Shown piece by piece: positions 43,093 to 51,808 of a stretch of 64,000 bases of DNA. The notes under the pieces are model-generated. The model saw nothing but the letters and a program-made list of their open reading frames with translations, was not told where the DNA came from and made no database searches. The translations under genes and the position numbers were made by a program. Positions within the stretch are counted from its first letter, which is position 1. Every line of letters starts with the position of its first letter. The stretch is from CAVXHQ01 sp963761735 (lineage in GTDB: Bacteria > Pseudomonadota > Alphaproteobacteria > Rhodobacterales > Rhodobacteraceae), in assembly GCA_963761735.1 (NCBI GenBank), contig CAVXHQ010000003.1, positions 992,001 to 1,056,000 on the forward strand, in the 5' to 3' direction.

Positions 43093-44311
43093 CAACCGCA
43101 CACCCGAAGAGATCGAGCGCGAGATCGAAGAGCAGCGGTCTGACCTGACGTCGAACCTCGAGGATCTGCAGGATAAATTTTCGATCGATACGCTGGTCCG
43201 TCAGGTTGGCGACCAGTTCCGGGAACACGGCGGCGACCTGGGCCGGTCTATCTCGCAGCAGGTGAAGGCGAACCCGATTGCTCTCGCGCTGACGGGCGCC
43301 GGTCTTGCATGGATGATGTTCGGCTCGCAGCAGCGTGCGCAGACCGGTTACGACGATGACGGCTATAACCGGACCGAGCGGGATGACCGCGCGACGCGTC
43401 TGTCGCAGGGGCGGGCCTATGCGCCACCGGCATCGACGCAGAACAGCCGCAGGTCTGCATTCGCCGACGGGCCGTCATGGGCACGCGAGGATGATCTGTA
43501 CGATACGGGTGATTATGGCACCGGCACGTCGATGACGGACCGGGTCAAGGACGGCTATGCCGGTGCCAAAGACAGCGCGGCCAGCGGTATGGACTCCGTA
43601 AAAAGCGGCGCATCGTCGGCGGCGTCTTCCGTTTCGGACGCCGCATCGACGGCAGGTTCGCGCATTTCGGACAGCGCGTCGCGCGCCGGTTCGGCGATCT
43701 CCGGCGGCGCCGCCTCGGCCGTATCGACGGCGTCTGACAGTGCAGCTTCTGCGCGGTCGGCAATCGACGACGGTTTCGACGCGGTACGGACCGGCGTTGC
43801 CTCGGCGCGCAACCGGATTGCCGATGGCACCGAATCGCTGACCGAAGAAGGGCGCAAACGCGTCATCGCGGCGCGGTACAAGGCGATGGAACTGCGCCGC
43901 CACTCCGCGCGTCAGCTGGCCGATGGCCGGGATGCCGCTGCGGATTTCTACGACCGTCAGCCTCTGGTCATCGGCGCGCTTGCCCTTGCGGTCGGTGCGG
44001 CAATCGGCGGTGCTTTGCCCCGGACGCAGACCGAAGACGATCTGATGGGCAGCCAAAGCGACGATCTGTTTTCGCAGGCCGAGCGGATCTTCGAGGAAGA
44101 GAAGTCCAGGGCACTGGCCGTGGCATCCTCGGTGACAGAGGAAGTCCGGGACATCGCCGCAGAGACGAAAACCGATCTGGACAGTGGCGCACCGGGTGAT
44201 CGCACCGCCGCCGAGGCGGTGGCCGATAAGGCGAAATCGTCCGCCAGGCGTGTGGCCGATGCTGCAAAGGCCGAGGCCGAGGACAAGAAGCTCGGCAAGC
44301 CGAAAACCTGA
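43082..44311 (+). CDS. DUF3618 protein with long Ser/Ala/Asp repeat region
   Basis: A 409-residue protein. The N-terminal DUF3618 motif (TPEEIEREIEEQRSDLTSNLEDL, residues about 7-29) and a short hydrophobic stretch (NPIALALTGAGLAWMMFGS) are followed by a repeat zone (about 160-235: SAASSVSDAASTAGSRISDSASRAGSA type). A second hydrophobic segment is at about 300-316, and a charged tail is Lys/Ala-rich. It looks like a stress-related membrane-associated scaffold. No enzymatic motif is seen. Same operon as the holin-like gene. Confidence 0.78.
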   Translation: MTNDNRTPEEIEREIEEQRSDLTSNLEDLQDKFSIDTLVRQVGDQFREHGGDLGRSISQQVKANPIALALTGAGLAWMMFGSQQRAQTGYDDDGYNRTERDDRATRLSQGRAYAPPASTQNSRRSAFADGPSWAREDDLYDTGDYGTGTSMTDRVKDGYAGAKDSAASGMDSVKSGASSAASSVSDAASTAGSRISDSASRAGSAISGGAASAVSTASDSAASARSAIDDGFDAVRTGVASARNRIADGTESLTEEGRKRVIAARYKAMELRRHSARQLADGRDAAADFYDRQPLVIGALALAVGAAIGGALPRTQTEDDLMGSQSDDLFSQAERIFEEEKSRALAVASSVTEEVRDIAAETKTDLDSGAPGDRTAAEAVADKAKSSARRVADAAKAEAEDKKLGKPKT

Positions 44312-44409
44312 ACCGAGCGATGCTCAGAACGGGGAGGCGCGCATGTCGCCTCCCCTGACCTGTCCGGGCCCGCGCTGCGCGTCCGGCAATATTGTTGAAA
44401 GGAACTCCG

Positions 44410-45357
44410 ATGGCTCGTGGCCGTACCGCCGAATCACCGCTCGATATTCCGGCGCCGGGTTGGAAAGATATCGCCTTTCGCGTCAAGGACGAGATGGCGG
44501 CGGACCGGGTTGGCCTGATCGCCGCCGGAGTTGCATTTTACGGCATTCTGGCGATTTTTCCGGCCATTACGGCGCTGGTCGCCATAAGCGGTCTGTTGAC
44601 GGACCCTGCCGAGATCGTCGGCCAGATCGACGCGCTGTCGGGCGTCATGCCCCAGGAAGTGATCACCATCATAACGGATCAGGCGATGAAGGTTGCCGGA
44701 TCGCGCGACGGCGGCCTCGGACTTGCGGCGATCATCGGCATTCTGATCGCGATCTATTCGGCGTCAAAAGGTATGGCGAGCCTGATGGAAGGCGTAAACG
44801 TCGCCTACGACGAGACCGAAGAGCGTGGTTTCATCAAACTTAAAGTCGTCACGCTGGGCCTGACCCTGTTTTTGATGCTCGGGCTGCTTGTCGCGTTGTC
44901 CGCGATGCTGGCAATGCCCGCGGTTTTGGCCTTCGTCGATCTGGGCGGGATCGTCGAGCTTGTCCTGACCGCCGTGTTGTGGGTCGGTCTCGCCTTGCTG
45001 ACCATTGTGGGGCTGTCGGTGCTGTATCGGTATGCGCCATCGCGCGATGCGCCCGAATGGTCATGGGCCTCCATCGGGGCGGTGATAGGCTGTCTGATGT
45101 GGGTTGTCGCTTCGGCGGGTTTTGCGTTCTACGTCAGTAACTTCGGCTCTTATAACGAGAGTTTCGGTGCGCTTTCGGCGGTCGTCATCTTGATGACGTG
45201 GTTCTGGATTTCGGCGTTCATCATTCTGCTCGGCGCAGAACTGAACGCAGAGATCGAGGCCCAGACCCGCAAGGATACGACCGTGGGCCGTGATTTGCCT
45301 GCGGGCGAGCGCGATGCGGTCAAGGCCGACAATCTGGGAGAGGCCAAAGGCCGGTGA
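44410..45357 (+). CDS. yihY: YihY/virulence factor BrkB family membrane protein
   Basis: A 315-residue inner-membrane protein with six helices and the family blocks AAGVAFYGILAIFPAITALVAISGL, ASKGMASLMEGVNVAYDE and LMTWFWISAFIILLGAELNAEIE. Function is unproven (formerly miscalled RNase BN). ATG 44410 has AAAGGAAC upstream. It follows the DUF3618 gene by 98 bases and is part of the envelope-stress run. Confidence 0.9.
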   Translation: MARGRTAESPLDIPAPGWKDIAFRVKDEMAADRVGLIAAGVAFYGILAIFPAITALVAISGLLTDPAEIVGQIDALSGVMPQEVITIITDQAMKVAGSRDGGLGLAAIIGILIAIYSASKGMASLMEGVNVAYDETEERGFIKLKVVTLGLTLFLMLGLLVALSAMLAMPAVLAFVDLGGIVELVLTAVLWVGLALLTIVGLSVLYRYAPSRDAPEWSWASIGAVIGCLMWVVASAGFAFYVSNFGSYNESFGALSAVVILMTWFWISAFIILLGAELNAEIEAQTRKDTTVGRDLPAGERDAVKADNLGEAKGR

Positions 45358-45609
45358 GGCGTGCGCCCTGGCGATCTGCACGATATCGTATCCTCCGGCA
45401 AACCCGGGGCGGGCAACAGGCCATCTGCCGTGACCGGAAAGACATCGGATGTGCCTTACGCGACATGTCTGACGACATTCCTCGTCTGACCGGTTATCTG
45501 GGGTGAATCCGGCGCGGCGCCATTAGGCGTGCTCTCGTTCCCGGCTGCAAACCTGCCCTGACGGCGAACGACACTATCTACTACTCATTTCCCCTACCGG
45601 AGCTGCCTG

Positions 45610-46782
45610 ATGATGGTCGATGAAACGGTTCCGGACGAGACTGCCGGCACGGCAAAAACACGCGAACCCCGCGACCCGATGCGCCTGTTATACATGCCTG
45701 TCATGGGGATCTTTCTTCTTTTGTTGCTTCAGGCGCTCGTTTGGGCGAGCGATTTCCTGATCCCCGTCACGGCGGCGCTTTTGGGCTATTTCGTGCTCAA
45801 CCGTCCACGTCGATGGCTTCAGCAGGCGGGGATACCGCCGGTGGCCTCGGCGGGCCTGTTCACCACCGTCGTCACGTTCGTCATCGCGCTGCTGCTTGTG
45901 CGGCTCAGTGCGCCTGCCGCCGATTTCATTGAGGATCTGCCGTCGCTGATGGAACAGATCCAGCGGAAGCTGTCCACTTCGGGCGGAACCCTGCAGGCGA
46001 TCAACGATGCGACGACTGCGGCGGAAGAGATCATGGCGGATCAGAATGCCCAAACCGTCGAAGTCGAGGTCGTCTCGAAAACCGGATTTGCCGCGACCAT
46101 ATTCAGCATGGCACCGGGGTTTCTCAGCCGTATCCTGTTCGCGTTGATCCTGCTGTTCTTTCTGGTGGGCTCCGGCGACATGTTCCTGACCAAGACCGTT
46201 CAGAGTTTCGATCGGTTCAGCGAAAAGCGCCGCGCGGTCGAGGTGCTGCATGCGATCGAGGACCGGTTGGGATATTATCTGGGGGGCATTACCCTGATCA
46301 ATACCGGCCTCGGCGTTTCCATCGGCCTTGCAATGTGGCTGTGGGGGTTGCCGGGTGCTTTCGTGATCGGGTTCATGGCGTTCGGCCTGAATTTCGTACC
46401 GTTTCTCGGGGGGTTGCTGGGGGCCGCCATCGCGGCGGCCTTGGCCTTTGTCAGCCTCGACACCACATGGTCCGCAGCGGGCGTTTTCGTGACCTATATC
46501 GCTCTGACATCAATCGAAGGCCAGTTCGTCACGCCGATGGTCATCTCGCGCCGGATGCGCCTGAATACGACCGTGGTGTTTCTGTTCGTCGCGTTTTTCG
46601 CGTGGATCTGGTCGGTCATGGGCATGGTGGTGGCGCTGCCGATCCTGATCGTGATCAAGATCGCCTGCGATGAAACCCCGAACCTGAGAACATTGGGCCG
46701 GTTCCTGGGCGATCTGGACGCTGACCCGCCTCGGAAGACGAAGCGCGCCGAAAGGCCTGACGCGCGAGGGCCGATTTTATGA
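45610..46782 (+). CDS. AI-2E family transporter (TqsA/PerM-like)
   Basis: A 390-residue protein with about eight helices: PVMGIFLLLLLQALVWASDFLIPVTAALL at the start and the family block GFMAFGLNFVPFLGGLLGAAIAAALAF. Members export autoinducer-2 or act as Na+/H+ or other antiporters; the substrate here is unknown. Two adjacent ATG codons (45610, 45613); CCGGAG upstream. A 252-base gap before it contains no gene. Confidence 0.88.
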   Translation: MMVDETVPDETAGTAKTREPRDPMRLLYMPVMGIFLLLLLQALVWASDFLIPVTAALLGYFVLNRPRRWLQQAGIPPVASAGLFTTVVTFVIALLLVRLSAPAADFIEDLPSLMEQIQRKLSTSGGTLQAINDATTAAEEIMADQNAQTVEVEVVSKTGFAATIFSMAPGFLSRILFALILLFFLVGSGDMFLTKTVQSFDRFSEKRRAVEVLHAIEDRLGYYLGGITLINTGLGVSIGLAMWLWGLPGAFVIGFMAFGLNFVPFLGGLLGAAIAAALAFVSLDTTWSAAGVFVTYIALTSIEGQFVTPMVISRRMRLNTTVVFLFVAFFAWIWSVMGMVVALPILIVIKIACDETPNLRTLGRFLGDLDADPPRKTKRAERPDARGPIL

Positions 46783-46831
46783 CGTCTGGTTGCGGCGCCG
46801 GTCTGACAGATTTGAATACCGGGGACATCCA

Positions 46832-46880
46832 CAGTCACCGGGCGCAACCGGTCCTTGACCGCGCCGGTGACTGCAATTTT
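46832..46880. terminator. Long hairpin between convergent genes (bidirectional terminator)
   Basis: Perfect arms CAGTCACCGG (46832-46841) and CCGGTGACTG (46864-46873) enclose a second stem CGGTC-ctt-GACCG. CAATTTT follows on the plus strand. It lies between the ends of the AI-2E permease gene and gyrB. Confidence 0.75.
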
Positions 46881-46944
46881 CCGCCCGACGAGCACCGGCG
46901 GTACCATGCGGTCCCGTCGTTAACACCGTCTGTCCGCGACCGGC

Positions 46945-49374
46945 CTAAAAGTCGAGGTTCTCGACGCTCAGCGCGTTGGTCTGGATAAATTCGCGTCGCG
47001 GCTCGACGATATCGCCCATCAGCTTGGTAAAGATGTCATCCGCCTCGGCCAGATCGTCGACCTTTACCTGCAACAGCGTCCGCGCGTCGGGATCGAGCGT
47101 GGTTTCCCAAAGCTGGTCGGGGTTCATCTCTCCCAGACCCTTGTAGCGTTGCAGCGACAAGCCCTTTTCACCCTCTTCGAGGATTGCGGCAAGCAGATCG
47201 AGGGGCCCGTGGATCACGGTGCGCCGCTCTTTGCGGATCAGCATCGCGGGCGTGTCGTAGATCTCCTGCAAGGACTGCGTGAACGTGCCTGCCTTGCGGC
47301 TTTCGCCCGACCGCAACATCGCACCGTCCAGCGTTCGCACCTCTTCGACACCGCGCAGGATACGCGCCAGCCGGATGCCCTTGTCCTGCGTGATCCGGCC
47401 TTGCCAGCCACGCTCGTATTCCAGCGCGATCAGATCGAGCCGCGTGGCGACCTTGTCGGCGACGCCTTGCAGGTTTTGCTCGACCGCGCCGGGGACGAAG
47501 GCACCGGCAATCGCGGCCTGTTCAAGGATATGCCGCGGGTAATGCGTCGGATAGGCCTCGAGGACGCGGCGCAATTGCCGGGCCTCGTCCACCACCCGGC
47601 GCAGGTCCGGCCCGGCAAGTTCGGATCCGTCGCCAAGTTTCAGCGACGTGCTGTCGATGCCCTGCTCGATCAGGTAATCGTCCATCGCGGCCTGATCCTT
47701 GAGGTAGACCTCGGATTTGCCACGCGAAACCTTGTACAGCGGTGGCTGCGCGATATAGAGGAACCCGCCTTCGATAAGCTGCGGCATCTGCCGGAAGAAG
47801 AACGTGAGCAGCAGCGTGCGGATGTGGGCACCGTCGACGTCGGCGTCGGTCATGATGACGATCTTGTGGTAGCGCAACTTGGCGATGTTGAACTCGTCCC
47901 GCCCGATGCCGGTACCCAGCGCCATCACCAGGTTGCCGATCTCCTGGCTGCCCAACATCCGGTCGAACCGCGCGCGTTCGACGTTCAGGATCTTGCCTTT
48001 CAACGGCAAAATTGCCTGCGTGCCCCGGTCACGACCGGTCTGCGCCGATCCGCCGGCGGAATCCCCCTCGACGAGGAAAATCTCGGTCTTGGAGGGGTCT
48101 TTTTCGGAGCAGTCCTTGAGTTTTCCGGCCAGAAAGTTCACGTCCATCGCCGTCTTGCGCCGCGTCAGATCGCGCGCCTTGCGGGCAGCCTCGCGGGCCA
48201 GCGCGGCTTCGACGATCTTGCCCACGACGATCTTGGCTATTGCCGGATTCTCCTCGAACCACTCCGACAGCTTCTCGCTCACGAGGTTTTCGACGGCGGG
48301 GCGAACCTCGGAGGACACGAGCTTGTCCTTGGTCTGGCTGGAGAATTTCGGGTCCGGCACCTTGACGCTCAACACGCAGGTCAGGCCCTCACGCGCGTCG
48401 TCGCCGGTAAAGGACACCTTCTCCTTCTTCGCAATCCCGCTGGACTGCGCATAATTGTTGATCGTTCGCGTCAGCGCGCCGCGAAAACCGGCCATATGCG
48501 TGCCGCCGTCGCGTTGCGGAATGTTGTTGGTGAACGGCAGCACCATCTCGTTATAGCTGTCGTTCCACCACATCGCGACCTCGACACCGATGTCGTCCCG
48601 CTCGCCGCGAATATAGATCGGCTCTGGCAGGATCGAGGTTTTCGACCGGTCGAGGTATTTGACGAATTCCTTCACGCCGCCGTCGTAATACAGCTCGGTG
48701 CGCAGCGGCTCTGCGGGGCGCTCGTCCTCAAGGATGATCCGCACGCCCGAGTTCAGGAACGCCAGTTCGCGGAGGCGCTTTTCAAGGATGTGAAAATCGT
48801 AGTCGAGGTTCGAGAAGGTATTCAGCGACGCGAGGAACCGCACCTCGGTGCCCTTCTTGCCGTCGGCGGGGCCGGTGACCTCGAGCGGTTTGACGGTAAC
48901 GCTATCCTCGAACCGGACGTAATGCGCGCGGCCGTTGCGCCAGATCCGCAGTTCGAGCCAGTCGGACAGCGCGTTCACCACCGAAATGCCGACACCGTGC
49001 AGACCGCCCGACACCTTGTAGGAATTCTGGTCGAATTTGCCGCCCGCGTGCAGTTGGGTCATGATGACCTCCGCTGCCGACATGCCCTCTTCCTTGTGCA
49101 TATCCACGGGGATTCCGCGCCCGTTGTCGCCGACGGAAATCGAGCTGTCGGCGTTGATGCGCACATAGACATGGTCCGCGTGACCGGCCAGCGCCTCGTC
49201 GATACCGTTGTCCACGGCCTCATACACCATGTGGTGCAGGCCGGACCCGTCGTCGGTGTCGCCGATGTACATGCCGGGACGCTTGCGAACGGCGTCCAGA
49301 CCCTTGAGAACCTTGATAGAATCGGCGCCGTAGGCAGCGTCGTCCCTGCCTGCGTCGTGCTGCTCGTCGGTCAT
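46945..49374 (-). CDS. gyrB: DNA gyrase subunit B
   Basis: An 809-residue type II topoisomerase subunit. GHKL ATPase (YEAVDNGIDEALAGHAD, NGRGIPVD, GGLHGVGISVVNALS), TOPRIM domain (EGDSAGGSA; DADVDGAHIRTLLLTFFFRQM with the metal-binding DxD) and the C-terminal GyrA-contact region (QRYKGLGEMNPDQLWETT). Together with GyrA it adds negative supercoils. It lies at the end of the dnaA-dnaN-recF group, but two unrelated small genes lie between it and recF. Confidence 0.98.
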   Translation of the reverse strand: MTDEQHDAGRDDAAYGADSIKVLKGLDAVRKRPGMYIGDTDDGSGLHHMVYEAVDNGIDEALAGHADHVYVRINADSSISVGDNGRGIPVDMHKEEGMSAAEVIMTQLHAGGKFDQNSYKVSGGLHGVGISVVNALSDWLELRIWRNGRAHYVRFEDSVTVKPLEVTGPADGKKGTEVRFLASLNTFSNLDYDFHILEKRLRELAFLNSGVRIILEDERPAEPLRTELYYDGGVKEFVKYLDRSKTSILPEPIYIRGERDDIGVEVAMWWNDSYNEMVLPFTNNIPQRDGGTHMAGFRGALTRTINNYAQSSGIAKKEKVSFTGDDAREGLTCVLSVKVPDPKFSSQTKDKLVSSEVRPAVENLVSEKLSEWFEENPAIAKIVVGKIVEAALAREAARKARDLTRRKTAMDVNFLAGKLKDCSEKDPSKTEIFLVEGDSAGGSAQTGRDRGTQAILPLKGKILNVERARFDRMLGSQEIGNLVMALGTGIGRDEFNIAKLRYHKIVIMTDADVDGAHIRTLLLTFFFRQMPQLIEGGFLYIAQPPLYKVSRGKSEVYLKDQAAMDDYLIEQGIDSTSLKLGDGSELAGPDLRRVVDEARQLRRVLEAYPTHYPRHILEQAAIAGAFVPGAVEQNLQGVADKVATRLDLIALEYERGWQGRITQDKGIRLARILRGVEEVRTLDGAMLRSGESRKAGTFTQSLQEIYDTPAMLIRKERRTVIHGPLDLLAAILEEGEKGLSLQRYKGLGEMNPDQLWETTLDPDARTLLQVKVDDLAEADDIFTKLMGDIVEPRREFIQTNALSVENLDF

Positions 49375-49466
49375 GTAATGCGTCCCGCTCTTTTACCCCC
49401 CACATCTACGTGTTTCGGGCGGCAATGTCACGCTTCGGCCCCTATATTTTGTGGGCCGGGCCGGTG

Positions 49467-50087
49467 TCAGACAAAGGGCAGCACTGCCCCCACCGCGATC
49501 AGCAATCCGCCCGCAATCAGGGTGATCCGTCGCAGCGCGCCCGGCGTCGTGATCCGCACCCGCAGGCGCGAGATGACGGCGGCCATCGCAAGGTTGCCAA
49601 GCAGCGGGACGGTCGCCGAGACGGCGCAGATGACGGCGATGTCGGTCCACGTCACCGATCCGACATCGAAGAATCCAGGCAGGATCGTGACATAGAAAAA
49701 CACGGCCTTCGGGTTGCCGCTAATCACCGCGACGCCCGCGGCAAATCCGGCCCACAGGCCCGGTCGCGTCAGCCGTCCGTCCACCGGGATCGGATCGTCC
49801 GCCTGCCGGATCACGGCTAGCCCCATGACGATGAAGATGACGCTTGCGACCCATTTCAGCGCGACGAGCAGCCACCCAACCTGTCCCACGGCCCAGGACA
49901 GCCCGAGGATCGCCACCAGCGGCCAGGCGATATCGCCCAGTGCCACGCCCACCGCCAGCGGCCATGCCGCGCGAAACCCGCCCGACAGGGCCCGCGCCAG
50001 CAGCGCCACCCACACCGGACCGGGCGTCAGAAACAGGCCGATCAGGGCCGCGACATAGATCCACAGGTCGGCGCCGGGTATCGTCAT
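49467..50087 (-). CDS. LysE/RhtB family exporter
   Basis: A 206-residue protein with five to six helices: IYVAALIGLFLTPGPVWVALLARALSGGF (the PGP motif of the family) and FAAGVAVISGNPKAVFFYVTILP. Likely exports an amino acid or related metabolite. ATG at 50087, four bases after the GNAT gene stop. Inserted between recF and gyrB. Confidence 0.88.
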   Translation of the reverse strand: MTIPGADLWIYVAALIGLFLTPGPVWVALLARALSGGFRAAWPLAVGVALGDIAWPLVAILGLSWAVGQVGWLLVALKWVASVIFIVMGLAVIRQADDPIPVDGRLTRPGLWAGFAAGVAVISGNPKAVFFYVTILPGFFDVGSVTWTDIAVICAVSATVPLLGNLAMAAVISRLRVRITTPGALRRITLIAGGLLIAVGAVLPFV

Positions 50088-50091
50088 GCGG

Positions 50092-50643
50092 TCAGAAACA
50101 ATTGCCGACGAGATCCAGAGGCGCTGTCTCATCCCAGATCAGCCCGTCGAACGGCAGCACCATGAGCCAGCGTGCAGGCTCTTCGGTCACGGCGCCGGTA
50201 CGCACATCGTCGAAACCGACGAACCGCAGCGGGTTGCGCACCGCCCGAAACCCGTGTGCCGCGTACAGACCCGCACTGCCGAACAGCAGTACCGCCCGGG
50301 CGGGAGAGGTCTCCGCCTCGGCGATCGCCGCGCGCAAAAGCGATGTGGCAATCCCCTCGCCCCGGCGCGCGGGATCGGTCGCGACATCGCCCAGCGTCGC
50401 GACTGTCATCATCATGTCGCCAAGCCGCACGGCACGCAGGCCCAACGCCGCATGTCCCGCAATGCCCGCGGTATCCCGAATGACAAACCGCACATGATGC
50501 CGCTGCTGATAGAACGAGCGGCCCCCGAAACCGCCGTCCGGCCCGTCGCCGTTCTTGTCTCCAAACGCGGCGGCGAGCACTGCGGCAATCGCCGTATCGT
50601 CCGCAGGCGTCAGCCGCATTTCCTCGATCCGCTCGACTTCCAT
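50092..50643 (-). CDS. GNAT family N-acetyltransferase
   Basis: A 183-residue GNAT protein with the acetyl-CoA loop DPARRGEGIATSLLRAAI and a following LLFGSAGLYAAHGFRAV. Substrate unknown. The ATG at 50643 overlaps the recF stop (TGATG) and has GGAGG at seven bases. A GTG at 50646 is the alternative. Confidence 0.87.
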   Translation of the reverse strand: MEVERIEEMRLTPADDTAIAAVLAAAFGDKNGDGPDGGFGGRSFYQQRHHVRFVIRDTAGIAGHAALGLRAVRLGDMMMTVATLGDVATDPARRGEGIATSLLRAAIAEAETSPARAVLLFGSAGLYAAHGFRAVRNPLRFVGFDDVRTGAVTEEPARWLMVLPFDGLIWDETAPLDLVGNCF

Positions 50644-51728
50644 CACAGCACCTCCACCCGGCTTTCGCCCGCCTCTTCGACAACCTCGAGGCGGGCGGCC
50701 CGATTGCCAAGGTCTGCAAACAGCTCCGGCCCCGTACCGGTCATGAACGCCTGACAGCCCAGATCGCAGATCTCATCATAAAGGGCGGCGCGCCGGGATC
50801 CGTCAAGATGGGCCGCCACCTCGTCGAGCAGCAGGATCGGCGCGGTCCCGATCCGCGTGGCCAGCGCCCGCGCGTTGGCAAGGATAAGGGAGATCAGCAG
50901 GGCTTTCTGCTCGCCGGTCGAACAATCGCGCGCGGGCATTCCCTTGGCCCGCCATACTGCGTCAAGGTCGCTGCGGTGCGGTCCGATCAGCGTGCGCCCG
51001 GCGGCCAGATCGCGCTGCCGTCCTTCGGCCAGTGACACACGATAGCTTTCCACATCCGCAGGCATACCGCCCTCGCCCGGCACCAGCGCCAGATCGGCCG
51101 CAGGAAACGCCGCCGACCCGGTCGCCACCGAAAGCTCGGCGATCGTCGCCAGCCGGCCCTCTTCGATCTGCCGGCCCGCCAGCGCCATCCGCCCTTCGAG
51201 GGCCGCGTACCACTGCGCATCGCGGACCATGTCTTTCAACAACCGGTTCCGCTCTCGCATCGCCTTGTCATAGGTCAGCACGGCGTCGGCATGACCGGGA
51301 TCGAAGCTGAGGACCGCGCGGTCCAGAAACCGCCGCCGCCCGTCCGCGCCTTCGATCCACAGCCGGTCCATCGCGGGCACGAGCCACAGCATCCGCGCCA
51401 CCCGTCCCAGTGCCACCTGCGACGCCGCCTTGCCGTCGATCCGCACGTCGCGCGCGCCGCCCGGCTCTGCACCGGTCTCGATTTCATGACCGGCGACGCC
51501 GGCAGAGACCTTCCAGCCCAACGCCTCTGGCCTGCGCACCAGGTCGTCATTCGATGCGCGCCGCATGCCCCGCCCGGGCGACAGCAACGACACAGCCTCG
51601 ATCAGGTTCGTCTTGCCCGCGCCATTGGCCCCGAAAATCGCCACGGGGCCGCCGTCGAACGCGAGATCCACGGCCCGGTGCGACCGGAAATGCCGCAACC
51701 GCAGATCCGAGACGATGCTCTCGCCCAT
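50643..51728 (-). CDS. recF: DNA replication and repair protein RecF
   Basis: A 361-residue SMC-like ATPase: Walker A FGANGAGKTN near 32-41, the signature STGEQKALLISLIL, Walker B ILLLDEVAAHLD. Loads RecA at gaps with RecO and RecR. ATG 51728; the frame is open far upstream through dnaN but in an unsupported frame. It is followed by the coupled GNAT gene. Confidence 0.95.
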   Translation of the reverse strand: MGESIVSDLRLRHFRSHRAVDLAFDGGPVAIFGANGAGKTNLIEAVSLLSPGRGMRRASNDDLVRRPEALGWKVSAGVAGHEIETGAEPGGARDVRIDGKAASQVALGRVARMLWLVPAMDRLWIEGADGRRRFLDRAVLSFDPGHADAVLTYDKAMRERNRLLKDMVRDAQWYAALEGRMALAGRQIEEGRLATIAELSVATGSAAFPAADLALVPGEGGMPADVESYRVSLAEGRQRDLAAGRTLIGPHRSDLDAVWRAKGMPARDCSTGEQKALLISLILANARALATRIGTAPILLLDEVAAHLDGSRRAALYDEICDLGCQAFMTGTGPELFADLGNRAARLEVVEEAGESRVEVL

Positions 51729-51742
51729 ATCGCGCACCCCCG

Positions 51743-51795
51743 GCTTCTTCTGGTCAAAAATATCCCCCCCGGAGGGTCCGAACAGCCCGCCGGGC
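51743..51795. repeat. Dispersed CAAATATCCC-hairpin repeat, copy 5
   Basis: Plus strand GCTTCTTCTG GTCAAAAATA TCCCCCCC, then GC-rich bases with GCCCGCCGGGC (51785-51795). It lies between the dnaN stop and the recF start. On the minus strand a GC stem followed by ATATTTTT may act as a dnaN terminator or attenuator. Confidence 0.7.
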
Positions 51796-51808
51796 GCCGT
51801 CCCGCGTG

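Noticed and set aside
47149..49695. Plus-strand open frame of 848 codons opposite gyrB
   Set aside because: Shadow of gyrB in reverse; no motif and no ribosome site.
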